Below are positions 45,795 to 54,788 of a stretch of 64,000 bases of DNA, one piece after another (within the stretch, counting starts at the first letter, position 1; the number at the start of each line of letters is the position of its first letter). Below the pieces are notes generated by a model. That model did no database searches. It was not told the origin of the DNA and saw only the letters and a list, made by a program, of their open reading frames with translations. The position numbers and the translations under genes are program-made. The stretch covers positions 2,905,001-2,969,000 of the forward strand of contig NZ_CP036276.1 of NCBI RefSeq assembly GCF_007747995.1, given 5' to 3'. The DNA is from Symmachiella dynata. GTDB taxonomy: Bacteria; Planctomycetota; Planctomycetia; Planctomycetales; Planctomycetaceae.

Positions 45795-46499
45795 TCAATG
45801 CTTGCAGGCGCAGTCGCTCGATTTTGCATGCGGGACGATTAATTCGACTTTGGTGGCCCGATCGAGCGAGACGGCGTTGCCTTCGTCGGTGTCGAGGTGG
45901 ACCTCCAACTTCACATCGTCGCTGGCACGCACCAACAAATCTTCCAAGGTCGTCGTGCAGCCTTCGGACTCGATCCGCAAATGCAACCGGTCGCCATCGG
46001 CGACGCCGTAGTAGGCCAAATCGGCTGGACCCATGTGGACGTGCCGTTCTGCACGAATCACACCCGCGGTCAATTCAACAACCCCTTTGGGGCCAACGAG
46101 CACGCAGCCGGTCGTATCGTGGTGATCGCCGCTGCAGCGGACGGGCAGGTCGATGCCCAATGAAATGCCATCGGTAAACGCCAATTCGACTTGCGACGCA
46201 TTGCGGGTCGGTCCCAAGACCCGCACGTCCGGCAGCATCCGTCGGCGAGGGCCGACAACCGCCACGGTTTGTGTCGCGGCGTAATAACCGTCCTGATACA
46301 AATCGCGCATCGGTTCCAATTTGGCGCCTGGGCCGAACAACACCTCCACGTGCTCGTCGGTCAAATGCACGTGCCGGGCGGAGATATTCACCACCAGCGG
46401 ATTGGGCTGCGCGGATTTGTCACCCAGTCGCGCGAGCAGGATATCTCGCACGACGTGTTCGATTTGTGTTCTGCTAAATCCGTTGCTCAGTTGCGTCAT
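45795..46499 (-). CDS. pduL: PduL-type phosphotransacylase
   Basis: 234 aa. Residues ~8-26 ([19 protein letters not shown]) are an amphipathic encapsulation-type helix, then a linker. The two PduL half-domains show [20 protein letters not shown] with zinc-binding His residues, [22 protein letters not shown], and [23 protein letters not shown]. The enzyme makes acyl-phosphate and free CoA from acyl-CoA, recycling CoA inside the shell. A C-terminal CACKH tail is unusual. It is 39 bp after the regulator gene. Confidence 0.93.
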   Translation of the reverse strand: MTQLSNGFSRTQIEHVVRDILLARLGDKSAQPNPLVVNISARHVHLTDEHVEVLFGPGAKLEPMRDLYQDGYYAATQTVAVVGPRRRMLPDVRVLGPTRNASQVELAFTDGISLGIDLPVRCSGDHHDTTGCVLVGPKGVVELTAGVIRAERHVHMGPADLAYYGVADGDRLHLRIESEGCTTTLEDLLVRASDDVKLEVHLDTDEGNAVSLDRATKVELIVPHAKSSDCACKH

Positions 46500-46538
46500 A
46501 GAAGAATCAACCTGTTGTAATATGATTTCGCCGGTCCA

Positions 46539-47309
46539 TTACGACTCGGCAATCGTGACTTCGACACCGGCGTCGGCAAAAATTGTCCGCCATTGATCCG
46601 TAATTCCCGCATCGACCACAACGCGGTCGACTTGCTCCAGAGGAGCCAAGTGGGCCAATGCACGATGGCCCAGTTTTCCGCTATCCGTGACGACCACGAC
46701 TTCTTCGGCCACTTCCATCATGCGTCGTTCGGTTTCGACCAGCAGGGTGTTGCTGTTGAACAACCCGATTTCAGTCACGCCTCCCACGCTGATAATCAAC
46801 CGCCGCACATGAATCTGCGCCAACGACGCCATCGCCACCGGCCCGAGCGCCACACCTGTTTTCGGGTACAAATACCCGCCGATTGCCACCAGTTCGATAT
46901 CTGGCTCGTTGGCCAACAAATTGAGAATAGGCAGTGAGTTTGTGACCACTTGCAGCGATTTGCCAATCAAGTGCCGGGCGACTTCATAGGTCGTCGTCCC
47001 GCCGTCGAGCAAAATCGCCTCCCCTTCTTCAATCATGGCCGCCACGGTTTTGGCGACCGCCTGTTTTTCTGAGAGGGCCCGAGTGCCTCTTTCAGCTAAA
47101 TCCGCTAATGAATCACCGACATATGCCGCTCCGCCACGCGTGCGGCGGATATGACCGGATCGGTCAAGATGCTCCAGATCCCGTCGAATCGTGGATTCAC
47201 TGACACCGGTCTGCTCGACAAGGTCTTGTAGAGACGCAAATCCAATATTTTCAACAGTTTGCAGTATTCTGTGCCGTCGTTCGTCCAATAACATATTCTC
47301 GAAATCCAT
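46539..47309 (-). CDS. DeoR-family transcriptional regulator of the BMC operon
   Basis: 256 aa. The N-terminal helix-turn-helix is typical ([54 protein letters not shown]). The sensor domain follows the phosphosugar-binding pattern of the family ([32 protein letters not shown]-like block; [12 protein letters not shown]). Such regulators usually repress and are released by a phosphorylated sugar. As first gene it likely controls its own operon; a promoter and direct repeats lie upstream. Confidence 0.92.
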   Translation of the reverse strand: MDFENMLLDERRHRILQTVENIGFASLQDLVEQTGVSESTIRRDLEHLDRSGHIRRTRGGAAYVGDSLADLAERGTRALSEKQAVAKTVAAMIEEGEAILLDGGTTTYEVARHLIGKSLQVVTNSLPILNLLANEPDIELVAIGGYLYPKTGVALGPVAMASLAQIHVRRLIISVGGVTEIGLFNSNTLLVETERRMMEVAEEVVVVTDSGKLGHRALAHLAPLEQVDRVVVDAGITDQWRTIFADAGVEVTIAES

Positions 47310-47334
47310 TCAGAGTAACGCGTTCCCCACACCA

Positions 47335-47363
47335 TTATTGCGTCACGATCTTTCATTATCAAC
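47335..47363 (-). promoter_or_regulatory. Sigma-70-like promoter of the BMC operon
   Basis: On the minus strand, TTGATA (47363-47358) and AATAAT (47340-47335) are separated by exactly 17 bp, each one base from consensus. Transcription would start roughly 20 bp before the regulator ATG at 47309. Confidence 0.7.
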
Positions 47364-47370
47364 CATAAAC

Positions 47371-47409
47371 TGTCATGAAGGACGCGCAATTGTGAACTAT
47401 TGTGACAGG
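47371..47409. promoter_or_regulatory. Candidate operator upstream of the BMC promoter
   Basis: Two ATTGTGA direct repeats at 47390-47396 and 47400-47406 are spaced one helical turn apart, and CTGTCA (47371-47376) mirrors TGACAG (47404-47409). It is a plausible DeoR-family or activator site just upstream of the -35. Confidence 0.4.
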
Positions 47410-47552
47410 TAGTCCTCCAAAACCAGTCATGCCATATGTGCAGAGACGTGGTATTCACGCAACATGGGGCATGACGGTGAATTGCTGGCGCAAGGTGAGC
47501 GCAAGCTTGAAGGGGCAGGGGAGGCTCGGAAATTTAGCGTTTCAACCCGCGT

Positions 47553-48233
47553 CTAGGCGGGTGAATCGAGTGCGTCCGCCGCAGGCAGAATGCGGACGCG
47601 GCGGCCGTCGACTTCCAGTCGACCGGCGGCAAAAAGGCGAATCGCTTCGGGATACGCTTCGCTTTCGGCCTCAAAGACCCGGGCAGCTAGGGTCTGCGGA
47701 GTGTCATCGTCTAGCACCGGTACGGGGCGCTGCAAGATAATTGGTCCGTTGTCATAGATGTTGTCAGAGAAATGGACCGTGCAGCCACTCACCTTGGCTC
47801 CGCGGGCCAATACGGCTTCGTGAACGTTGCCGCCATAAAAGCCGGTGCCGCAAAACGCCGGAATCAGCGCCGGGTGGATATTCATCACCCGTAGCGCAAA
47901 GTCCTCGGGGATTTCGAGCAGCGAAAGATAGCCCGCCAAAACCACCAAGTCGACTTCAGCATCGCGACAGGCGTCAAAAACAGCAGTGCTGAATGCTGAG
48001 GTCTCCTCGAAATCCTTCCGCGAGATCACACGGCAGTCCAATCCAGCTGCTTGCGCCTTGGTGACCCCGCCGCAATTGGCGCGACTGGCAATCACCAGTG
48101 GAACTTCGGCGTCGAGTTGACCGGCAACCTTGTGTTCCAGCAGATTGGTGAGAGTCGTCCCGCCACCGGAGAGTAAGACAGCCAACCGAATAGGGCGGTT
48201 CAGTGGCAGTGCAACGGGGCGAACGACAGGCAT
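47553..48233 (-). CDS. purN: Phosphoribosylglycinamide formyltransferase
   Basis: 226 aa from ATG 48233 (MPVVRPVALPLNRPIRLAVLLSGGGTTLTNLLE). Catalytic residues are seen: Asn and His in MNIHPALIPAFCGTGFYG, and Asp in FSDNIYDNGPIILQ. It transfers a formyl group from 10-formyl-THF to GAR in purine synthesis. The start is 7 bp after the stop of the preceding membrane-protein gene, so they are likely cotranscribed. Confidence 0.92.
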   Translation of the reverse strand: MPVVRPVALPLNRPIRLAVLLSGGGTTLTNLLEHKVAGQLDAEVPLVIASRANCGGVTKAQAAGLDCRVISRKDFEETSAFSTAVFDACRDAEVDLVVLAGYLSLLEIPEDFALRVMNIHPALIPAFCGTGFYGGNVHEAVLARGAKVSGCTVHFSDNIYDNGPIILQRPVPVLDDDTPQTLAARVFEAESEAYPEAIRLFAAGRLEVDGRRVRILPAADALDSPA

Positions 48234-48240
48234 GATTCCA

Positions 48241-49116
48241 TTAGCTTTCGGGTGGGGAAAACGGGGTGGCATCGTCAGTCATTTTCCGCAGACGTTCCTG
48301 CCGGATGCGACGATCCTTTGCGGAGATTCTCCAAAGGAACGCGATCAGAATCAAGAGTGCGACTGTGGCGACGACACTTCCCCAGAAAGGTGAGATGACC
48401 GGAGCGGGTTCTTGGCGGGGAAACCATTCGATCCGCTGCGCGATGAGCAACGGCGCAATCCGGACCGCGTCTTGCGCGTCGTAGGCATAGAGTTTGAAGA
48501 AATAGCCGGTGACAGCGACTTCCTCCAGCACGTCTCCACCCCGGGGCATTCCGGGGGGCACCTCGCGGCAGACAATGATATAAGGGTGCGTACGCGAGTC
48601 CTCGGTGAACAGATAAGCTTGAAACGCGACCCCCAAATCGACGTCACCATCGATGATCGGCATCTCTTCCACTCGGCGAACATGCCCCTGCAGCGGGACG
48701 AGTTGGCCGCGATAAGCTTGCGGGTTCTTGAGCATGTCCGCGTACAAAGAAAACCGATAACGCGGACCGTTCGGGTCTTTGTCGAGTGCGAGTTTCTGAT
48801 TGTCGTAAAACTGCTGTTCAAAATTTGCCAAGTTTTTTTCGGCGACGGCCTGCTGCTGTTTGTAATCCCCGGCAGCGACGTAATCCAAAAGTTGAAAGTA
48901 GGCGTCACGTTCATCATCGCCGATTCCGCGCGTCTTGTCCTGCACGCTGCTAAGTTCCGGGAGACCCTCGGGAGCATCTTCAGCTCCGGCCAAATGCACC
49001 GAAGTGAGGCCAGGGGCGAGCGAAATCAGCATGGCCAGCAGCGCGACGATCCCTGTGGCAGGGTAGGGCGGCCAATGGCGGGGAATTTCAAGGAGTTTTG
49101 AGACAGGGTTCGCCAT
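48241..49116 (-). CDS. Membrane-anchored protein of unknown function
   Basis: About 291 aa from ATG 49116; a TTG at 49140 is also in frame. A hydrophobic segment near residues 18-38 (TGIVALLAMLISLAPGLTSVHL) is a signal or anchor, and a second helix lies near 250 (FWGSVVATVALLILIAFLWRIS) before a basic cytoplasmic tail. The region between contains LSSVQDKTRGIGDDERDAYFQLLDY and YRGQLVPLQGHVRRVEEMP, the latter reminiscent of OB-fold-like tRNA/nucleic-acid or heme-chaperone proteins, but unproven. It pairs with purN in one transcript. Confidence 0.6.
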   Translation of the reverse strand: MANPVSKLLEIPRHWPPYPATGIVALLAMLISLAPGLTSVHLAGAEDAPEGLPELSSVQDKTRGIGDDERDAYFQLLDYVAAGDYKQQQAVAEKNLANFEQQFYDNQKLALDKDPNGPRYRFSLYADMLKNPQAYRGQLVPLQGHVRRVEEMPIIDGDVDLGVAFQAYLFTEDSRTHPYIIVCREVPPGMPRGGDVLEEVAVTGYFFKLYAYDAQDAVRIAPLLIAQRIEWFPRQEPAPVISPFWGSVVATVALLILIAFLWRISAKDRRIRQERLRKMTDDATPFSPPES

Positions 49117-49312
49117 ATTGAAATTTGAGAGGTTTTGCAAAGATTTCGCTGAGATGAGAAGCGATTATTCGTCGAGGCATCCTCGATGCTACAGGGCCAG
49201 TTTCGCAGTTTCGGGGACGGATGTCGATGCGAGCCGCTGTTTGCTGGAGCAATTGGTTCTCAGAAACGGCTTGTTTCTCAGGGGGCGTCAGGAGGGGCTA
49301 TTTGAGAGGCCG

Positions 49313-49340
49313 TTGACACGTTCTGTGGTTTACCTATAAT
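49313..49340 (+). promoter_or_regulatory. Strong sigma-70 promoter upstream of thioredoxin
   Basis: TTGACA at 49313-49318 and TATAAT at 49335-49340 are both perfect consensus, with a 16-bp spacer. The expected start near 49347 leaves a leader of about 170 nt before the thioredoxin ATG. The rest of the 400-bp gap (49117-49518) shows no gene; the thioredoxin frame is open back to 49375, but that extension lacks a ribosome-binding site. Confidence 0.85.
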
Positions 49341-49518
49341 TCCCGCAACTTTTGAAACAGATTTTCGAACGTCAATGCCCGTGGGCGCGAACCGGGTTGC
49401 GACAGACTTACCGATGCCCGTACAGGCAGATGGTTTTGCATGTTGTGGCGGCGTTTGCCGTGTGCGACTGACGGACCACATCTCATTATCGATCAGACGG
49501 ACTTTGAGGACGCCCCCC

Positions 49519-49848
49519 ATGGCTGAAAATGTTGTTGAGTTTACTGATGGAAATTTCCAATCGGAAGTTCTCGAATCGGACGTGCCGGTACTGGTGGACT
49601 TTTGGGCCCCTTGGTGTGGGCCTTGCAAAATGATTGCCCCCACGATCGACGAGTTGGCGAATGACTATGCCGGCCGCGTGAAGATCGGGAAAGTCAACAC
49701 CGACGAAAACCAAGCGACTCCCACGAATTATCAGATTCAAGGAATCCCCACGATTCTGTTGTTCAAAGGGGGCGAAGTCGTTGACAAGTTTGTCGGCGTG
49801 GCCAACAAAGCCAAGTTCTCCGCCGCTTTGGATACGCACCTGAGCTGA
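49519..49848 (+). CDS. trxA: Thioredoxin
   Basis: 109 aa from ATG 49519, with TGAGGA upstream. Canonical features are VLVDFWAPWCGPCKMIAPTIDEL with the WCGPC redox pair, KVNTDENQATPTNYQIQGIPTILLFKGGE with the cis-Pro, and length 109. It reduces disulfides in cytoplasmic proteins. A perfect promoter lies 180 bp upstream. Confidence 0.95.
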   Translation: MAENVVEFTDGNFQSEVLESDVPVLVDFWAPWCGPCKMIAPTIDELANDYAGRVKIGKVNTDENQATPTNYQIQGIPTILLFKGGEVVDKFVGVANKAKFSAALDTHLS

Positions 49849-49922
49849 CCCCCGCGGCGATGGGACCGCTGCAGGTCGTGTCGCCTGGGTTTTTCAATGC
49901 TTCCAGGGAAAGGATTCCCGGA

Positions 49923-51452
49923 ATGAGCGAAGACGTCACAAGCAGTTCGCCGCCAGCACAAACACCGAGCGATGGCGATCCGCAACGCCTCGGTGAACAT
50001 CGTGTGGACGGTCCGCATGCGCTCCGTTCCTCCGCGTCTCCCAGCACCATAGCTGCAATGGCTCCGGCAGCCGCGTCACAGGCTCCGGCAGCCGTGTCAG
50101 AGGCCTCGGTTGCTTCTTCAGAGGCACCAGCTGCTGAGTCGCAGTCGGCCACTGTTGATGTTGATCAATACGCCGGCCAGCAGGTTGAGGCGAATTCGGC
50201 GGCGGAAGCGGCCAGCGGTGTGGGACTGTTGCGCGAAGAGCGGACGCTGTTGCAGGCCAGCCAAATCGCTGAGCGTCTGAGGACGCAATTCTCCGAAATG
50301 GACCGCCGCGAACAACGGCTGAATGGTCAATTGGCCTTGTTGGACCAAGAGCGCCGCAGTGTGCGGTTGTGGGTCAGCCAATTCGAGGAAGAGGCCGAAG
50401 AACGTGACGCTCGACTGCATCAACAGGAAGCGGACTGCACCGAACGGCTGCAGCAATGCGCCAAGCTCGAGCACGAATTGGAGCAGCAACGGCAAGAACT
50501 GGTTCGATCTCAAGGCGAATTAGCGGCGCAACGCACCGAACAGACAGCTGAACTCGAACGGGAACAAACGCTGCTGCAAAACCGAGTTCGCTTTCAAGAA
50601 GAGCATCTCAAGAAGGCGCGGCACGAGCTGGAGAGTCATCAAGAGGAATTTCGTCGCGAACAGCAACAGGCTGTTCAGGACCGGCAGCGGACGGCGGAAA
50701 GCCTGCGGATTCAACGGGTCCAAGCCGTCCGGTTTCGCGAATTGTTGGACCAGCGAGAGAAATCACTGGTCCGTGAACGTGAGCTGATCCAAAAACATCG
50801 ACTGGCCAGTCAAGACAAGAATGACGCGGACCGTGAGCGGTTGCTCAACGAACGTCAAGCTTGGGACCGGGACCAAGAAACGCAGCAATCGGAGCTGCGC
50901 CGCCAGCAAAACATGCTCAAGTTGCACGCCGAAAACCTCGAAGCCCGGCGGCTACGACTCGACCGGTTGCGGGCCGAGTTAGAAGACACGCATCGCAAGA
51001 CGTTGGAAATGCGGCTGTCGGTCGAAGAGGCTTGGGCGCAACTCGCTCAATCCACCGGGCCGGATGTCGCCAAGCAGCGAGTCGACGAAGCGCAAGCCGC
51101 ATTGGCTGAGCATTACAAACAATCCCGTGAGGACCTCATCCAACACCGCCAAGAGTTGGAGCGGGCGCAAACGCAGTACCAGAAACAACGGGATGAATTC
51201 CGTGAAGAGCGACAGGCTCTCGCCGAATGGGTCACCGAACGGACGGCGCAATTGCAGCAGCGCGAGCAACGGGCTGCGGAGGCGGAACAGACGCTCGAAA
51301 GCCGTGAGCAATCCTGGCACCTAAAGCAGCAGCAATGGAACCAGGAAAAGGCACAGGCCGAGGCGGTCATACGGGATTTGCTCAAACAAATCTCCGACCA
51401 GGAATGCGCGGAAACTGCGCCCACGGTTCGCGCAGCTGACCCCGAAGGTTAA
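49923..51452 (+). CDS. Long coiled-coil protein, Gln/Glu/Arg-rich
   Basis: 509 aa from ATG 49923 (AAAGGA about 10 nt upstream); an in-frame ATG at 49860 is possible. The first ~95 residues are Ala/Ser/Pro-rich with repeated SEAP-like units (ASQAPAAVSEASVASSEAPA) and look disordered. From about 100 to 495 there is continuous heptad-type coiled coil (MDRREQRLNGQLALLDQERR; LLQNRVRFQEEHLKKARHEL). No membrane segment or enzyme motif. It may be a filament-like scaffold; function unknown. It follows thioredoxin by 75 bp. Confidence 0.65.
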   Translation: MSEDVTSSSPPAQTPSDGDPQRLGEHRVDGPHALRSSASPSTIAAMAPAAASQAPAAVSEASVASSEAPAAESQSATVDVDQYAGQQVEANSAAEAASGVGLLREERTLLQASQIAERLRTQFSEMDRREQRLNGQLALLDQERRSVRLWVSQFEEEAEERDARLHQQEADCTERLQQCAKLEHELEQQRQELVRSQGELAAQRTEQTAELEREQTLLQNRVRFQEEHLKKARHELESHQEEFRREQQQAVQDRQRTAESLRIQRVQAVRFRELLDQREKSLVRERELIQKHRLASQDKNDADRERLLNERQAWDRDQETQQSELRRQQNMLKLHAENLEARRLRLDRLRAELEDTHRKTLEMRLSVEEAWAQLAQSTGPDVAKQRVDEAQAALAEHYKQSREDLIQHRQELERAQTQYQKQRDEFREERQALAEWVTERTAQLQQREQRAAEAEQTLESREQSWHLKQQQWNQEKAQAEAVIRDLLKQISDQECAETAPTVRAADPEG

Positions 51453-51767
51453 GCGGTTCGGCGGGATCGTGCACAGAACGAATTCCCGGTGCGTTCGCTT
51501 TTATCTGCGGATTCGGTGAAACCGGCATGCTCAACCATCGCTACTCAGGGTGGTCCCGTTTGATGGGAAACTGCCCGCGAAGCGGCGGAAAATGTTGCCA
51601 GGTGACGAATCCCCCGCTACGCTAGCGTTAGAGTCTGGGGACTTACCGGCTGAGGGGACCCTTCCAACCGGTCCTCCCAACTCCCCACAGCGCACGGATC
51701 GTTTCACGATCAGCGTCCCACAATGCGGTCATGAACCGCGATCAGGACTGGACGGAGAACCAAGTTA

Positions 51768-52703
51768 ATGTCACGCGGATGCATTCGATTGACGATTCTG
51801 TCGACGTTCCTGCTCAGCTCAGGACTCCTCGCCGTTCTGGCCATTCCCGCTGCAGGCCAAGATGGCGACCAGCCGGCCCAAAAAACGCCGCAGTCCGCGC
51901 CTGGTGTGGTCACAATCAAACGCGCGCAGGTCAAACTAATTGACCAAGTGGAGTTAGCCTCAGCCCGCGAAGGGATTCTAAAATTTGTCGAGCCGCGTGA
52001 AGGGGACATAGTACACGCGGACCAAGTCGTAGCCGGACTGAAGGACGAAGTGGCGCGGGCGGAGTACGACACGGCCAAGGCACAGGCTGAAAACGATATC
52101 GAAGTCCGTTACGCCACCAAAGCGTATGAGTTTGCTAAAAAGGATCTCGAAAAAAGCGAAGAAGCCAATAAACAAACTCGGAGGGCATTCGCAGACATCG
52201 ATATTCAAGAGAAAAAACTGGCTGCCGACAAAGCCGAATTGCAAATCGAACAGGCGAAATGGCAGTTTGACGTCAACAAGAGAAAAGCGGATGCTGCCAA
52301 GGCTGTGCTTGAAGAATTCTCCGTCGTGGCTCCCTTTGACGGCATGGTGACGGATGTTAAAAAGTCCAAAGGCGAAGCGGTCCGCGCGGGTGATGTTATC
52401 CTGGAAATCACCAGCACGCGACGCCTGAAAGTTGAAGGCATGCTGCACTACAAGGATGCTTGGCAAATCAAACAGGGCATGCCGGTCACTGTCACGCTTG
52501 ATGTCGACGAGGATATTCTGCCAGCCAAACAGAATGTGTTTAAGGGACGCATCAAATTCGTAGCCCTAGAAGTCGACAGTGTCGCCAAAGATGTGCTGAT
52601 CACCGCTGAAGTGGAGAATGCTGATGGCATCATGCGCGCCGGTTTGGAAGCGACCATGACAATCGACATACGTAGCGCCGATAAACGCGAAGCGGCTCGT
52701 TGA
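51768..52703 (+). CDS. HlyD/adaptor-like exported protein
   Basis: 311 aa with signal peptide (TILSTFLLSSGLLAVLAIPAAGQ). A split lipoyl-like domain is seen: ASAREGILKFVEPREGDIVHADQVVAGL and FSVVAPFDGMVTDVKKSKGEAVRAGDVI, separated by a charged helical hairpin (about 100-185). A beta-barrel domain follows. The layout is a shortened periplasmic adaptor of the RND/HlyD type. No pump gene is adjacent, so its partner is unknown. Confidence 0.8.
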   Translation: MSRGCIRLTILSTFLLSSGLLAVLAIPAAGQDGDQPAQKTPQSAPGVVTIKRAQVKLIDQVELASAREGILKFVEPREGDIVHADQVVAGLKDEVARAEYDTAKAQAENDIEVRYATKAYEFAKKDLEKSEEANKQTRRAFADIDIQEKKLAADKAELQIEQAKWQFDVNKRKADAAKAVLEEFSVVAPFDGMVTDVKKSKGEAVRAGDVILEITSTRRLKVEGMLHYKDAWQIKQGMPVTVTLDVDEDILPAKQNVFKGRIKFVALEVDSVAKDVLITAEVENADGIMRAGLEATMTIDIRSADKREAAR

Positions 52704-53055
52704 TCTGACGGCCCCATTCGGGGTGGACGACTTCACTTGAACGGCTATCGATTTCTGAATCGCTTTGATGGGGAGAATGGCGCGGAATTTGATCCGCCGT
52801 CTACGTCGCTCGGGACATAGAAGAAAGTGTCGAGTGGCCGAGTCCGCAAAAGGGCTTTGCCCATCAGCAGTTATTGCACAAGTGGCAAACAAACTTGTGG
52901 GAAATCGAGACTGATTTTGCGCGAACCCGTCTTGACCCTGTGTGTCCCATCTGCAACGATACTTCTATCGGGTCGTGGAAACGCACACGACGGACTATCC
53001 ACCCGTGACGTGGTCGGGGCTGGCGCACCGGTCGAAGCGGGAAGTTCTGTTGGGG
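52704..53055. other. Region upstream of a candidate small RNA
   Basis: About 350 bp without a convincing protein gene. TTGACC at 52931-52936 could be a -35, but the spacing to GATACT downstream is 20 bp, so promoter assignment is weak. Small GC-rich inverted repeats (GTCGTG/CACGAC around 52974-52993) occur. Confidence 0.35.
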
Positions 53056-53070
53056 AAAGGAGGTGGTCTA

Positions 53071-53115
53071 GTGGAATATGTTTGTTGTAATAGCCAGCGA
53101 GGTGGTTCCGCCTAG
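53071..53115 (+). CDS. Possible 14-residue peptide ORF in the candidate RNA
   Basis: GTG 53071 to TAG 53113-53115 encodes [14 protein letters not shown]. It sits 7 nt after AAAGGAGG, the best ribosome-binding site I can see in the window. Its stop codon lies inside the CTAGAC arm of stem A, so translation would disturb the fold. The vicinal Cys pair at positions 5-6 could bind metal or act as a Cys-codon sensor. A coding role is unproven. Confidence 0.35.
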   Translation: MEYVCCNSQRGGSA

Positions 53116-53200
53116 ACGACAGCCGGCGGGCTGTCGAAGTTGATGGCAGCCACCGACTCGTAAGGATCAACATTGATCCGTATTTACGAGAAACAACAGA

Positions 53201-53237
53201 GGCCCGGTTCTCGATGTGAGAGCCGGGCCTTTTTTTT
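53201..53237 (+). terminator. Strong rho-independent terminator
   Basis: GGCCCGGTTCTC (53201-53212) pairs with GAGAGCCGGGCC (53218-53229), 12 pairs including one G-U, with loop GATGT, followed by eight T residues at 53230-53237. Confidence 0.92.
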
Positions 53238-53241
53238 ATTA

Positions 53242-53328
53242 GTAGGCAGTAGGCAGTGGGCAGTGGGCAGTGGGCAGTGGGCAGTGGGCAGTGGGCAGTG
53301 GGCAGTAGGCAGTGGGCAGTGGGCAGTG
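53242..53328. repeat. Heptamer tandem repeat (GGGCAGT)
   Basis: About 12 copies of a 7-bp unit GGGCAGT, with three copies reading AGGCAGT. It lies directly between the terminator and the stop of the convergent gene. Confidence 0.95.
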
Positions 53329-53339
53329 ACGGGGCTGTT

Positions 53340-54605
53340 TTAGTTGAACCAGATGGCGAAGCCGAAGAATTCTCCGCGGAAGACGCGCATGAGTCTTTGC
53401 CAGACGCGGGGGTCGGTGAGGGGGCCGTCTTCTAGGTACGGGTCGGCTGCGGTTCCCGATATCCAGAGGACAAGATCGAACTGTCGTGGCTCGGTGAAGA
53501 CGGGCCGTAGGTTGATTCCGCGGGCTTGCGATGCCTGGTCGCCTCGCCAAAAGGGAATCAACCGCTTGCCTTGGAGGAGCAACTCCATTTCGTCTAAGAA
53601 CTCGTGCCAGGCGTCGATCATCTCTTGCCGCACACGGACGTTGGGCAACACGCCGGTCTGATTCGGATTGGGCAACCATTCATGATCGTCGTCGTTTTCG
53701 GCCAGAATGCGTTTCCACGACTGGCGACTTTGTTCGATCATTGCTTCGAGATGCTCGAGCGCATTCGTCATGCGTTCCGGGGCGACAACCTGAAAATTGA
53801 TCAGGTGAATAAATGCAACGATGTCGAAAAGACCGTTATTGATCCACCCGGTTTGCGGCTTACTTTCTTCGGTCAAATACACATAGGGCGTTTTGTTGTT
53901 GGAGATCAACAGGTGTCCCGCTCGTTCAAAAAGCTCGTGACCATCGTACGCCAATGCGATGTCGCAAAATGCCGACAACAAATGGCAATACCCCCGCAGC
54001 CAATGCACATCCCCGCCGTCGAAGGCAATCAGGAATTTTTCGCCAGCGGCTTGGTCTCCGCCGCGAGTGACGGTTGCTAGCAGTTTCCAAAGAGCTTCGT
54101 TTTGGTCGGCGTTTCCGTCGGAATTCAAGTCCAAACGAATGCGGCCGAAATGTAGCGGCAGTTTGACATCGGTGGTGTCGACTTTCGCCAGCGTCGCCTC
54201 GGCGACTGTTAGCTTGGCCAGAAAGGTCTCCAGGATCTTGCCCCCCGCCTCGTAGGTCATTTCCTCGGGATGGGGATTCTTGGGAATTGGTAAACGCAGC
54301 AGCGGGATCTGTCCCGCAACGAACCGCGACGTCCGCAATCCGTAGCGATGGTACGATTGTCCCAGATGTTCGATCGCCTGCAGAAACTGCACGACTCCCA
54401 GGCTGAAGCGTGCCTGTTGGTCGTCTGGTTGTTGGGCGATCAATTTTTCCAAGGCCGCCGCTGCTTCGGCCAACTCCCCTTTCTCTAGGTAGCTCTCCAC
54501 CACCGGTGGCTGCGGGGCCTCGTTCGCGGCCACGGCGTAATTGGCCGCTGGATGTAACAACAAGAACGCGGGCATGATCAATAAACAACAGTGGCGGACT
54601 TTCAT
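53340..54605 (-). CDS. Exported TPR-like protein of unknown function
   Basis: 421 aa from ATG 54605 with signal peptide ([24 protein letters not shown]). A single tetratricopeptide-like pair is visible at about 40-80 ([32 protein letters not shown]). A Ca2+-loop-like motif [15 protein letters not shown], resembling a dockerin/EF-hand pattern, lies near residue 165. The rest ([42 protein letters not shown]) is unassigned. The function is unknown. Confidence 0.6.
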   Translation of the reverse strand: MKVRHCCLLIMPAFLLLHPAANYAVAANEAPQPPVVESYLEKGELAEAAAALEKLIAQQPDDQQARFSLGVVQFLQAIEHLGQSYHRYGLRTSRFVAGQIPLLRLPIPKNPHPEEMTYEAGGKILETFLAKLTVAEATLAKVDTTDVKLPLHFGRIRLDLNSDGNADQNEALWKLLATVTRGGDQAAGEKFLIAFDGGDVHWLRGYCHLLSAFCDIALAYDGHELFERAGHLLISNNKTPYVYLTEESKPQTGWINNGLFDIVAFIHLINFQVVAPERMTNALEHLEAMIEQSRQSWKRILAENDDDHEWLPNPNQTGVLPNVRVRQEMIDAWHEFLDEMELLLQGKRLIPFWRGDQASQARGINLRPVFTEPRQFDLVLWISGTAADPYLEDGPLTDPRVWQRLMRVFRGEFFGFAIWFN

Positions 54606-54788
54606 CGGTCGGTTCCCCATTCATTGCGGCGGCGGAAGTGCGCGCAGCAGCGAGCAGCGTAAATCCTCGGGTGCTTCGGATTCCGCTATTCGGTTGCCGC
54701 AGGCGAAGTTTCTCACTCAGACGCGACCGTTTGTCGTATATCACGCCGGTTCACAAGAATTTTCTGAAAAACCTATGGAACTCCGAAT

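Larger units (their letters stand above)
53056..53237 (+). ncRNA. Candidate structured small RNA with terminator
   Basis: A dense run of foldable segments ends in a strong terminator with no gene following in the same direction. Stem A: GTCTAG (53066-53071) with CTAGAC (53112-53117). Stem B, which competes with A: CGACAGCC (53117-53124) with GGCTGTCG (53129-53136), loop GGCG. Stem C: CTCGTAA (53157-53163) with TTACGAG (53184-53190), continued inside by GGATCA/TGATCC. The terminator comes last. It begins with AAAGGAGGTG, a 10-nt perfect anti-Shine-Dalgarno complement, in front of a 14-codon ORF. It could be a dual-function small mRNA or an RNA sponge for ribosomes; no Rfam family is recognised. 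Confidence 0.5.

Noticed and set aside
51550-51768. 72-codon frame between the coiled-coil and HlyD-like genes
   Set aside because: Low-complexity Pro/Gly/Ser composition, no ribosome-binding site, and not followed by any motif.
52827-53090. 87-codon frame entering the candidate RNA
   Set aside because: No start signal, arginine/serine noise, and it ends inside the strong ribosome-binding region in another frame.
53242-53328. CRISPR array
   Set aside because: The units are 7 bp with no spacers, so it is a simple tandem repeat.
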